A program made the translations under genes and the position numbers. The notes beneath the pieces were generated by a model, which worked only from the letters and a program-made list of their open reading frames with translations, was not told the DNA's origin and did not search any database. Source: Macrostomum hystrix (Eukaryota > Platyhelminthes > Macrostomidae). Taken from it: a stretch of DNA of 64,000 nucleotides. Position 1 is the stretch's first letter. Each line of letters starts with the position of its first letter. Location: NCBI GenBank assembly GCA_950097015.1, contig CATNEN010000038.1, positions 29,108,501 to 29,172,500 on the forward strand. Reading direction: 5' to 3'. Positions 23,201-34,337 of this stretch are shown here, one piece after another.

Positions 23201-26200
23201 AAAGTATAATTACAGGCGATATAAACTTTTCCATTCGTCGAGTCAATCGAAAAATTTCCGTTCGAGGACAAGATGGTAAACACAGGAGTATCCCATTTAT
23301 CAATATGGCTCCATGTGGGCGTGTATACCAGAGTACCAACGGGTGAAGTCTCGGTTATTCCTGTCGCGGACGCAAAAGTTGTACCGAAAATTGGGGCACC
23401 TTCTTCTACGTCTGTGACTGTCACTTGCGCTAGGCAGGTGGCGGTGTTTGGACCAGCACCATTGGCATCAATCGCGTGGATAGTCAGGTTATAGTAGTTG
23501 AATGGCGGAATCAGAGCTTCGTAGTCTAGGCCGGCAGTACCGCTTCGAGAAATGGTGCCCGTTGTGCTACTTACAGCGAAGTAGTTCCCTGTGTTTCCGG
23601 AGGCTGTAAAAATAATCGCTTGTTTTTATTTTTGCAATGAAAAACATTGACTCTTGGCTATCAGTCTCATCCCCATTCTGTCTCACCCCCCTGTGTTATA
23701 TCTTACCCTGTCTGATATATACTCTCCATGTAATCTTTCCCGAGTATCATCCTGTATATCATTTTGACACTACCCCGTCTCATTTCGACCCTTAGTTATC
23801 CTCTCTTCTCCATACATCTTACCGTAAGCGTATCGTTTACTACCGTAAACACTACCATATGAAGCGTCTAAACGATAAGTGACAACTTACCAATGCTATA
23901 AGCAATCCTTCCAAACAATGCCGGACTGTCCGCATCTGTGGCTGTTGGTTGAGTACCCGTGGCTGTAGTTGTTGACGGCGCATTCTCGGCCATTGTGAGA
24001 CTAAAAGGTGAGAATGTGATAGTAAACGTTGGTCAAAAACGCTATAAAAGATTTGCTGTTTTACTGAAAGCACAAAACTTAAAAGCGATCATTTAAAATA
24101 ATTTTTGAACGACACTTACGTCACTTGAGCGTTAGTGCAAATTGGGCTGTTGTCGTTTACGTCGGTCACAGCCACTGTCAATGATCCTGTGCCCTGGAGA
24201 AAAGTATTTTTTGGCGTTTTTAAGGCCGGTGGTTAGGCCTGCGTATTTTGTGAAACTTCTAACGCGTTGTCGTAGCAACTTACCACTAGACCTCCTCCGT
24301 CTGTGGAAGTAACGGTGAGAATGTACTGCTGTGTAGTCTCATAGTCAAGTCCTCGGGATAGCGCAACTTGTGCTGCGTTGCTGATACTAAAAAAGCTGGT
24401 GCCACCATTTGTTGCTGCAAAACAAAGCAATGCCGTACAGAGAGTTCTAGCTGAGAGCTACGAATTAAAATTTAAAAGCTTACCTGACTGTATGGCATAC
24501 GAAACGATCCCCTGACCTCCTGTGTCAGCGTCCACGGCGGCGAAAGTGGTGACAACTGAACCGGGTGTCGTGTTCTCTGGAACGCTAATCGTGGTCGAAC
24601 TAAAGGTAGGCGTGAACTCGTTCACGGGCAAAATTTGAACAATGACTGTCGCGTCGGTTGTTCGACCAAGTGTGCCCTGGTCGGTCGTGCGAACGACAAA
24701 CGTATATGAAGTGACGGACTCGTAGTCGGGTCGAGGTGCTGAAATGTTTAGTAAAGAAAAAAAATAATATACTTGAAGGAGGGCTGCAGGCAATGGCACA
24801 TCATTTGGGCGACACTAAACCCAAAGCCAGTGAGGAGTCAATTTTGCCCCGATTCGCTGACTCCTGACAACACACGTACACGGATAATGTACTATTAACT
24901 ATTAACCTTGCGTATCCCTAATTTAAACTTAGGGACTGAAATTTGCACTGCCGAGACAGGAGCTAAGATCAAACGTATCGTACGAACGTTTCTTTGTTCG
25001 CAGACATACGCTCACACAGGTGTGTACATCTGCCCTGACTTTCTTATCGTCAGGCAGTGTAACACTATCACTGTGCCTTTGGAGATTCGCTCTCAATGGC
25101 GTAAATTGCACAACAAGCCCCAAAGCCTTCTCTCCGCGGCTACGCCTAAAATTAATGTGGCCTCGCAGCGGAATTGATGACTTTATTGCCTGATTAAAAC
25201 ATGTTAGTCGCTCTGCCACTCATCCCCATGATGTTCAGTGATTTCTTATTCATAACGTTTCACGTTACTTACTTCCAACACTAACTACTGCATTCGATCC
25301 ACTGGCAGCTACAGTGAATGGCACTGTGGCTGGCACCAAACTGTAAATCACTCCGGCGCTGTCGGCATCGCGACACAAGATAGTTCCGAGTGCAGTTCCA
25401 GTTGCCGTATTCTCGTTCACACTAAATGAGTAGCTGTAGGTCGAGCAGTAAGGCGCGTTGTCATCAACATCTCCCACATAGATGTTCATAGTTAGCGTGC
25501 TGGATCTGGCCGTGCTGCCGCGGTCCTTGGCCTCAATTAGCAGTGCATAGCTGGTGGCTGTCTCGTAGTCTAACGAACCAGAGAGCAGCACAGAACTGCA
25601 GCCTTGGAGCACAAATGGCGCACCAGCGGGTCCTGCAGATAAATACACATATTTTTACTCATTTTACTCATGGAAATATTTAGTAAATAAAAAAAAATTC
25701 TAACCTGTAATCCGACAGTCGACAATACCGTCGTTGCCAACATCGTTATCGCTGACAGAGAAAGTACCAACAGTTGAGCCGCTAAGCGTGGTTGCCTCGC
25801 TGCATCGGCTGCCAGTAGTACACGAGCTACTCCCCGTAATGGTTGGTGTGAAGTCATTGGATGTGGTTATGCCAACCTCAATGGTGGCAGTGCTGGACTT
25901 AAACGGGCTCGTTCCGTTGTTATCTTTGCAGAGGACCTAAAGAGTATATTGGAGTACAGCTGGATTTGCAAACGGTTTCAAACTATTCCTTAGCAATGAG
26001 GCTAAGTAAACAAATATTTGTCCTAGAAAAATATTGAAACCAACACTTTGAGTATAGTGCCATGCTACCGTGCTACCAAGTGCTATAGGTCTTATAATTG
26101 CATGCTATTTCGAACCTCAATGTAGAATATCAGCGGATGATTGGTAGTTTTGTCTGGCTCAATGGTCTTTGCCAGCTCCAGCACATTTCGATTGGTTGTG

Positions 26201-29200
26201 TTGAATCGGAACACTGAGTCTGTGTTGCCGGCGACAATGCTGCACCACACGGGCAGGTTGGACTTGTCCGGATCGGAATACGAGAACGTGTTCAGAACCG
26301 TGTAGTTCTCGACATTGTCTGGATTTTGTTTCGTGTACATATAGTCTCTTTAGAAAGGCTTCAACATTTTAAAGGCGTTTTAAACTATTTACTAAAGTTC
26401 TAAAACTTACTCTCGGCCAAAGAAGCCCTGTAGTAATTACTTGGTGAAAACGTTGGAGCGAACTCGTTCACATCCGTTAGAGAAACGGTCAGGGTTCGAC
26501 TGACTGACTTGGGACCATTCACTACACCACGATCTGTGACCTGAACAATAATCTCTGCCACCTGCCACGTTTCGTAGTCTAGGGCCTGGGTTCCAATCTT
26601 AACGGTGCCTAGAGTGCTGTCGATGGTGAAGAAGCTCAGTAGCGCAGTGCCAGCTAAAATTCATTGCAAGTGGTTGCTTTTTAGTCTTTTTTGCTGCCAT
26701 TTGTATATACAAGCTATGGTTGCTTTTAATTACTGGTGATTAAGATCCTCAAAACAGTACAGTTTGACACTTACTAGGAGTAGTACTCTGAGCGCTTGTA
26801 ATGCTCCAGGTAAGAGTACTGTCCGGCTCTCCAGCCTTGTCCGCATCCGTGGCACTCTGCGTGAATAGCGTTGTGCCGAACGCGGAATTTTCAGCAATGG
26901 TTACGGTATTGCCAGGGGAAAGGCTAGCGAAAGCCGGCGTGTTGTCGTTCACACCTGTGACTCGCACAGATACCGTGGCCGTCACGGTACGCTGCTCACT
27001 GGCAACAGTTGGACTGTCTCGAATCTGGTTTTGGTGTTGAATGAATGAACTTGCGTAAATAAATTCCCTAAATTTGAACAAATTTAGAATGGAACAGAAC
27101 AGAAAGTGCTCCTCAAAGTAAACCAGTGGGGCTAGATTACAAAGACTGTACAGCTGTTTAGTCTATGGACTGGGGCCATCTCACTCGCCAAATTTATAAC
27201 CAACCTATGCTCGTAACTCTGGCAACAATTTTTCAACAGGTTGAACCGAAGCACTTGGGAATCAAGTGTGTTTTTCAGGTATACAAATTGCTTCCTTTGC
27301 CCCCTTCCTTTCCGGAGAAACTAACTCTCGCACTCTCGGACAGAAGCTCATGGCCCCGTAGCTTCTCAAAAGTAATAAAGATTAAATTCATTCTACTAGA
27401 AAAACATACCGAAACCAATATGATCACAGGATTCGTGGTCATTGTGTCATAATCCTGAGCAGATGTCTGGGTGATAACGTTGCTAGACAATGAGAAGCCA
27501 GTGTAGGTGCCAATAAATGCGTACACAAGCGCCGCATTGACACCTGCATCCGCATCTGTGCATCCAGATATAGTGGCCATCGTGCCGCTCGTGTCCACTT
27601 CTGATATCGTAGTTGAGAAAGCCAGGGTTGGGCAAGTCGGCGTATTGTCGTTGATGTCGATTATGGACACCGAAAGCGTGGCTGTGCCCACTTGACCGCC
27701 AGTGTCTCTGGCGGTGACATAAATTCCAGGCAGGGAGTCAGACGTCAACGATTCTCTATCAATCCTAACTCTTGTTGTGATGCTGCAAATGTAGTTGTTG
27801 CCAGACTTCGCTGTTGTGACCTGCGGATGTTGAGAAGAACTCTCTGAACTATAGCTAGTTTAAATCGAGGTGTATATACTATTTTGCCTTTGTTCGGAAA
27901 TAAGGCAGGCCAAGAGCGAAGAGTTGGATCGTGTCGTGCAATGCACGTTCAAGGGGACAGTCTCTGTGCCCACTAAGGTACAGTCAGTAAACGCTGCCGA
28001 TGTACACAACTCTGAGGTCAGCGGAATAAGTAAATCTCCGAAGAAGTTGAGCCTGAACTTCAACAAATATTTCAATTTCGTATCATAATTTTGTAATTAT
28101 ACTCAACACATCATGCAACCTCGCTTTTACCGTGAACAGGCCTGAATTGGCGCCTGACAGACCACAGACCAGAACATCCCCAGAGCCAGCAACCTCGGCG
28201 TCAGTGAAAGTAAACGCCACAGCGGCTGACGAGCTGTCCGTCACGGTTGTACCCGGCGTCTGCTCCTCCTTCACTGATCCGCTCAGCGAGGCAGTGACGG
28301 GAGCTGGTATCACATCCCAGGCATTGATCACGCTTACGGTGATTGTGGCCGACGCGGCTCCAGTTCCATCGTTGGCTCTGTCAATTTTTTTTATTTTACA
28401 GAACATTTAGAAAAGTTAATATAATGAAAAAGTGGTGGACGGATTGCTGAGACTTACTGAATCACGCAAACGTGAAGTGTGTTGGTCTCGTAGTCCAGCT
28501 TAGAAGAGCCAACCACGAGACGGACGCTGGATACGCCAGAGTTAGCAGACAGTGTCAGAAGCGTCGATGTAGTGCAAGCCGTGCTGCCGGGGGCAATCAA
28601 CTGCCAGGTGGAGACGCCAGAGGCTGTCAGTGAGTACACAACGCTACTAGCGTCAGCGGCTTCCGTGATGGAAACCGTGTCTATCTTTCCAGGTAGCGAT
28701 GGAAATGTTGTGACAGACTCGACTGCAAAATCAATCGGCGATGTGTGTTTTAGATGGTATCTCTGCAAGCTAAGCAGGGATATTTAACTGGAAAAAATTC
28801 TGCACACAACTAGTGGCGAAGCCAGCGTTACTGGATAAATATTAATTATCCGTACAATCATGTGCCACACTAAATCGAAATGCGCTATGAAGTATCGATT
28901 AAATAAAACACATCTATGCTCGTAGTTTTCATGTACTTATGAGGGCCGATTTTCAGAAACATTTAGAAAAAATCGGAATACAGCTTCTGTAAACGAGGAT
29001 TGTAATAAATTTCATTTGCATTAGAGTTTTCCCACCGCCAACTGCCTACTAGATAGCTCCCAAACAGAATGACCGATTTTCGTGAAGGTACACCTTATAT
29101 ATCAAAATTTTCCGCCCTTTACGATGACTTTACTTTCAAAACCGTCCGACGTCAGCATCGTCGTGATATTCAGCAAATCTTGTCGAAGACTCCGTTGGCA

Positions 29201-29689
29201 AGAACGACTAATATCCCTCAGTGTAAAACTCTTTGGCGTATCCGTATTTTCGTCAAAGATATAGAAAAATACAAAATAATCAAAACAAAATAGGAAAAAG
29301 TAATTGACAAAATGGTTCAATTTAGAAATTTAGTGAGTAAAAAATATGCCTAAAATTTGCTGTTTTCCACTCGACAACCCCGACGAATATCTCGAAGATG
29401 CTCATGTTTTATGATTCTGGAATTGGTCTCATCGGATAGAGCAGAAAATTTTTTCCCATGTTCTGGATTTTCATGGTGATTAGTTCTTAAAGAGTTAGGA
29501 GATACAGAAAGAAAGAAAAATGTGGGTATACGAAATACCGCCGTGGCCTTAGGGGGATAGCATGGTCTTTCTAGACGCTAATTAACAATCCACGTTCAGA
29601 AAGTTTAAGTTTTTCTTACCGATAGGTGTTAGCCTTGTACAGAGCATTACCAGTAGAAGAACTGCATGATGCAGTTGCACGCGATGCAT
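17298..29689 (-). CDS. Giant transmembrane cadherin, 28 exons, 2,448 aa, about 20 cadherin repeats
   Basis: Calcium-dependent adhesion receptor. Signal-peptide exon 29689-29620, then exons ending at 28458, 28131, 27410, 26775, 26411, 26116, 25705, 25273, 24484, 24284, 24120, 23891, 23214, 22873, 22517, 22085, 21663, 21322, 20942, 20615, 19835, 19430, 19029, 18540, 18252, 17537 and 17298. Frame is continuous across all junctions (7,347 nt). I count 19 linker motifs, canonical ones such as DVNDNAP and DINDNTP and degenerate ones such as PVNEFTP, AINSATP and TSNDFTP, plus repeated LDYET/DRET blocks. After the last repeat comes a non-cadherin membrane-proximal region (about 2190-2325), a single helix at about 2344-2367 and a tail of about 80 aa with no catenin-binding motif that I recognise. 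There are no EGF or LamG domains, unlike Fat. Architecture resembles CDH23/Dachsous-like cadherins. Orthology is unresolved. Confidence 0.93.
19815..19833. repeat. (ATT)n tract at a cadherin 5' splice site
   Basis: On the minus strand, cadherin exon 22 ends at 19835 and the donor reads GTATTATTATT and on, so the microsatellite begins inside the splice-donor consensus. Confidence 0.8.
23640..23830. repeat. Pyrimidine-rich low-complexity tract in a cadherin intron
   Basis: Repeated TCTCAYCCY/TCTTACC-like phrases fill much of the intron between cadherin exons 13 and 14. No coding potential. Confidence 0.5.
24774..25228 (-). mobile_element. SINE family I copy with internal insertion
   Basis: Minus-strand head near 25225 (GATGAGTGGCAGAGCG; B box degenerate), body with GGCGTAGCCGCGGAGAGAAGG, and 3' end GCCTGCAGCCCTCC near 24780. 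About 110-130 bp of unrelated sequence (roughly 24890-25000) interrupts the body. Located in the cadherin intron between exons 9 and 10, in the sense orientation of the host gene. Confidence 0.8.
29036..29556. mobile_element. Palindromic-TIR element copy, about 520 bp
   Basis: The left end (CCACCGCCAACTGCCTAC...GAATGACCGATTTTCGTGAA) matches the reverse complement of the right end of 44470-45227. The right end (TCTGGATTTTCATGGTGATTAG...GAGATACAGAAAG...GTGGGTATACGAAATACC) matches the reverse complement of its left end. The terminal motif is decayed. Lies in the first cadherin intron. The short open frames inside are not genes. Confidence 0.65.
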
Positions 29690-30896
29690 CACTGCGATGA
29701 TTAGCAAGTCAAAATCTATAAGTTTAGGTGTACAGGGATTTCACTAAACTCAATATTAAATAAAGTCTGTTTCAATGGTTTCTCTCTCTAGCTGTGAAAA
29801 TTTAGAAGACTTGCTTGCTAAAAGCTTATTGCGAGACACAAAATAGCCTAGCAAGAGGGCCTCGTAGGGTCTGTGTTATTCGTCAGTTGTGTCTGTTGGC
29901 AACTGCCAGTAAACAAATAGATGCAGGCAATATTTGAGTGCAATCTAAATTAGATTTTGTTAACCCACCCTTATTTGAGGCTGGTCAGTGAAGGCGTTTT
30001 AATGAATTCGTGCCTGTTCTACAATGCAGCTCTTTTGCTCAATCTCTGCCTCGCCTTGTCGCTTATTACTTTTCTCTGCTTCTCCAGCAAAATCTCTGGC
30101 GTACAGTTGCTCATATAGCCTCTCTAAGTTGGTTGAGATGGTTACAATGGGCAGTGCTGGATCTGTTGATATCAAAACAGCTAGAGAGCAGCTTGGAGCA
30201 GCAAGTGGGGTGACTGTGGCTAGTCTTTCGCAATGGCCCTCGTTTACAATAGGACTCTTTAAGCCCCGCGGTGAAGCCTAAAAACCAGCGTCCTAGCAAT
30301 GCGCTTGCAACAGGCTTAATTAATAATATAAATATTTTTAAGAAATGACGATAGTGGAGTTAAGGTGGTGCTGCTGAAGTAGTTTATCCAGGCGCATGGC
30401 GCAATCAAGGTGTCATGGCAGATTTTAGGCCGGCCCGTTGTGCGCCTGTCACCTTCTCTTCTCTTGTTAGAGAAGCCTCTGCTGCCATCATTATTATACT
30501 AGTGCAAGGACTAAAAAATCGCCTTGCTAAATAGGCAACTCTTCTGCATCACTCGCAGTTGCCAGGTGCACTTAAAAGTCGTTTTTAAAACTCTATGGGA
30601 GCATATTATTAAGGCTATGATTTTAGCGCTACCATATATTCTAGCTTACGAATTAACTATTTCCTATAGACACCCTGCCCCTTGAATCACTAGCTGGGTT
30701 GACAGGAAGTACCAGCATAATACGAGCCCATGGAAGTCTCCTCATTTTTTCACAATAACCATTCAATACCGCACCCAATCTCATTTTCGCATGATTCATT
30801 CATTCATAACAAAGGCTATAGACCTTCCCAACTTGACTTACTGACTTGGCTGCAGAGCAAAAGTATTGATGCATTGATGAAGTAGGACGCTTAAAA
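29690..30896. other. Intergenic, upstream of the cadherin gene
   Basis: Likely includes the cadherin promoter. AG precedes the cadherin ATG by two bases (GCAG-TG-ATG), so an untranslated leader exon or trans-splicing is possible. No other gene recognised. Confidence 0.4.
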
Positions 30897-31297
30897 GTTG
30901 AAACACCACGGGACATTTAAAACAACAATTTTTTTTCTGTATCGCCCAAAATTCGAGATGGGAAATACGAGATTCGTATTCAACAAATCGTCATGAAAAT
31001 CCAAATCACGGTGTAAAATTAAATAAAATGAATATAATAATAATTCATAAACATTTGAGCCGATATGGATTCGCCAAAGAAGTTTATAAAGAGAAATTTT
31101 ATTTGTTCTTGTCAATAGGGTCTTGGACAAGAACCACTAAATATCTTGACAAGGATCGCTCGGACGGCTTTCAAAGTGAGTTCATCGTAAAGGGCAAAAT
31201 ATATTGTTCCATCTGGTGTACTTTAACAAAAATCGGTCATTTGGGTTTGGGAGCTAGGCGTGAAGTGGGCAGTGGGTAATTGACATTCCCCTGTGGT
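30897..31297. mobile_element. Palindromic-TIR element copy, about 400 bp, decayed
   Basis: Left end includes TTTTTTTTCTGTATCGCCCAAAAT, matching the 44470 copy just inside its terminal repeat. The middle has ACAAGAACCACTAAATATC and GGACGGCTTTCAAAGTGAG. The right end has AATCGGTCATTTGGGTTTGG and GGGCAGTGGGTAA, as in the right arm of 44470-45227. Confidence 0.6.
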
Positions 31298-33694
31298 ATT
31301 TACCTGGGGGGAATAGCGTTAATAGTACATACTTTTCATAAAACTTCACGTTTAGGAAAACAATTATCCTAATGCTGCTAGATATTGTGTATTTTATTCG
31401 TGTGTTTCTTGTGGGAGGCCTTTATACCTAAGCATTTTTATATTTACAGCGAATGCAGACCATTCATTCACAGGAATTTACAGGTATTTAGTGGGTTAAA
31501 AACTCATTTCGAATTCCGATCCACTTTACTTATCAGTAAGCAGATCGCAGTCATGACAAATGTTCAACCAATTATGTACTGTAGGCTGCGACCACAAGAA
31601 AAACCTATTGAAACGATTTGCAGTATAACAATTTTATAGAACATGAAAATATACGATACTGTTATTAGCCGCAAAGAAAAGTTGTCGAATTCCAAATTCT
31701 AAATAACTTTTGAAAATATAGCCAAAAATGCTATTTTAACAGCATCCATACATTTGGAGCATTCACAGCAGAACTTCTTACAGTAGATTTTTTAAAATTG
31801 CGAGTAGCTCTTAGCCAATAATCGTAGAGCGAATATACGAGTACAATGGACAGAGTCAGAGAAATGATATTGGATGCCATGAGAATAAATAATGAAAACG
31901 CAATGAAATTTTCCTCAGATAATACCGTCGAATTAGAAATTGTACCTTTCTAATATATCTTTGCAGTGTTACACGAACATTGACGGTTTATAACACAGAG
32001 AAGCATTAAAAAACCTATCAACATGGACGGAGACTTATCTGCTTTTCTGCTGGAGTAACCGCTATAGCCCAATCTCAGTGATTTGAGTGAGTCAATCGCT
32101 TATTCTTTGCTTGATTTACTGGATGTGGGTAACTTCAACAACACAATTCTGACTTGGGACCTTAACTGGCTTAACAAGTTTTGACAGGTAACTCCACATC
32201 TACCCTAACAGTTGCATCTAGCATCTTATGTCCCAGAGCTTGAATCCTTGGCGAGGCCGCATCAGCTTAAGACGTAGCTGTTGAAATATAATATTTAGGG
32301 GCTGTCGTGCAATTTGTGTATGTGCTCAGGAGTCTGCGAAATGAGCAGAGTTGCATCCATTGACATTCCGCTAAGTGATGTCGACAAAAGAGACGGACAA
32401 GCCGCCGACGAGATTATAATCGTATTGTAAATGGTAAAAAGCAAGCAGCAATCAGGGAAAGAAAATGGTATTCCTGGATTCTCCCACTATTACAGCCCGA
32501 ACTAGTTATGCCATTTCAATTGAACTTCACGTCCTCAAGCGCTAGGGACTTCCAGTTTCTTGAATTGGATCTCCTGCGAACTTAAAAGAAAATTGGACAG
32601 TTGAACAGCGTCAAGTTTGTTTAGCGCATCTAGGAATTCATGTATAAAATATTATATCCTTTGTATAATATCTTTATTACTTTCTTTTAAGAAATGATCC
32701 AGAAAGATAAGACAGTTCGTCATAAAGTTACACAACTGAATATGTTGTGGCCTCTTTTGATTAGGGTGTCAGTTTTATATTTAATAACGAATGAAAAGAG
32801 TTTATGTGAAAAATAACTTAAAGCAATGAATTTTGTGAGAAGATATTTGCAACGTACACTTAAATTGCCAGAAAATATAGCAATTTTCAAATATAGCAAT
32901 GGGAAATGTCCGGAAGCGGAGAAATATGCGCCCAAAGAAGCCAGTACTATTAAAAAAGTACTCCTTTGTAAAGCCAAGGTTGTAAGGTGTAGTTCTGGCT
33001 TATTAATGTCACAAAATGTAAGGTGATCTCTGTTGCGCAGTGATTCGCACTATGGATTTTTCCCTTTTTAATATTTTCTTTAAAATGACACTGAACCAGT
33101 AAAAATTATTCCCTGACGTCCAACTGACACCCATCTAACAAAATAATATATTTATTTCGGACCTATCAATTTTTCGATGCGCACAAGAAGCGTTTGTGAG
33201 AAAAATAACCTAGAATTAGTAATTTAATTCAGCGATAGAAATCATTAAACATTAGGAATCAACACAGTGCATGTATAGTTGTTGGTCAAAGAGAGGAGAA
33301 GAAAAAGTGCTTTTTGAACGAAAGCAATGAATAAAATGTTCTCGAATCGATGCTGCCAAAATATACGAATTGAAGTAAGTTGATTTTGAATAACGAAACA
33401 AAAACTAATACATTAAGGGTTAAACATGCAGTGTATAGTGCATTGTTAGAGTGCTAGAATGTTAACAATATGGAATTCATTTATTGTGTAAAGCTATTGT
33501 TAAACAGAAATAAAAACCGAAAAGACAAGGAAGGCGCTTAGAAAACCTTGCGTACGAAGTAAAACATAAAAACTGAAAAATTTCTGTTGACGCCACAAAA
33601 CTTGTGCAAAAAAGAGAATTTGTGTCAACAGAAGTAAAATAACATACGAGCTAAGATTTTTAAATGGTTATTTAAAAATTTATTTAAAAAAGTT
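31298..33694. other. Intergenic with a SINE remnant
   Basis: AT-rich and without a recognisable gene. At 32230-32400 there is a degenerate SINE family I fragment (CTTGGCGAGGCCGCATCAG, GGGGCTGTCGTGCAATTT, GTGCTCAGGAGTCTGCGAAA). Confidence 0.5.
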
Positions 33695-34223
33695 ATCGCC
33701 GCTGAGCGAAGCGCACTCGTGCTAAGACCGTTAAAGCACAAAGCGGCGATATATTAGTTGCATTGTAATATGCAAGCTGGGCCATAGACACTTTAACGTT
33801 AGTAAACTTGTTAACATTGTATGCTTCATCTGTTCCACTTTTGAAATAAACTGTTTTTGTGCTTGTAGCGTTAGACGCACGCTAAATGCGTTACACGCAT
33901 GATGAAAACGCTTAGCGCGGTTGAGTTTCTACCATAGACTACTTGCGTTACACGCACGCTGTCTAACGTTTAATGCACCGCATTGCGTGTTACAATGTAT
34001 AAATAATCAGACTACCGGCGCTCGCAAAACAATCGTTGTCACGCACTGGGGCCGCTGATTCTTTTCATTGGCTAGAATTTTTACGATTATAGAAGACAAG
34101 AATCCACACTGCTAGTGTATTCTTGTTTGTCCCAGTCGGGGTAAGAAAATGGGGGTGTGGGGGCGAAGCCCCCACATTACAACCATAGACAAAATTTCAT
34201 TAATAAATTTTTCGAGTCTATGG
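33695..34223. repeat. Hairpin-rich block upstream of the Crypton gene
   Basis: Inverted repeats here: ATCGCCGCT at 33695-33703 with its complement at 33742-33750; GTGCT/AGCAC nested inside; TGCGTTACACGCA repeated near 33887 and 33943; ACAAGAAT...ATTCTTGT at 34096-34126; GTGGGGGC-gaa-GCCCCCAC at 34157-34175; CCATAGAC/GTCTATGG at 34183-34190 and 34216-34223. Probably part of the mobile element or its flanks, but boundaries are not defined. Confidence 0.6.
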
Positions 34224-34337
34224 CTGAAAGCGAAGCTAAAAGTCGTTGTCTTGCACTGTACAATTTAGTCCTACAAATTAGAAGCTACATTTTAGCGTCA
34301 GCGTTTCATTCCATATAGCAGAGATAGAATTTTCAAA

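Noticed and set aside
27860-28075. Possible SINE remnant or extra exon in a cadherin intron
   Set aside because: Some words resemble the SINE body (GTCGTGCAAT, CACTAAGG), but order and length do not fit well enough. The flanking cadherin exons join in frame without it.
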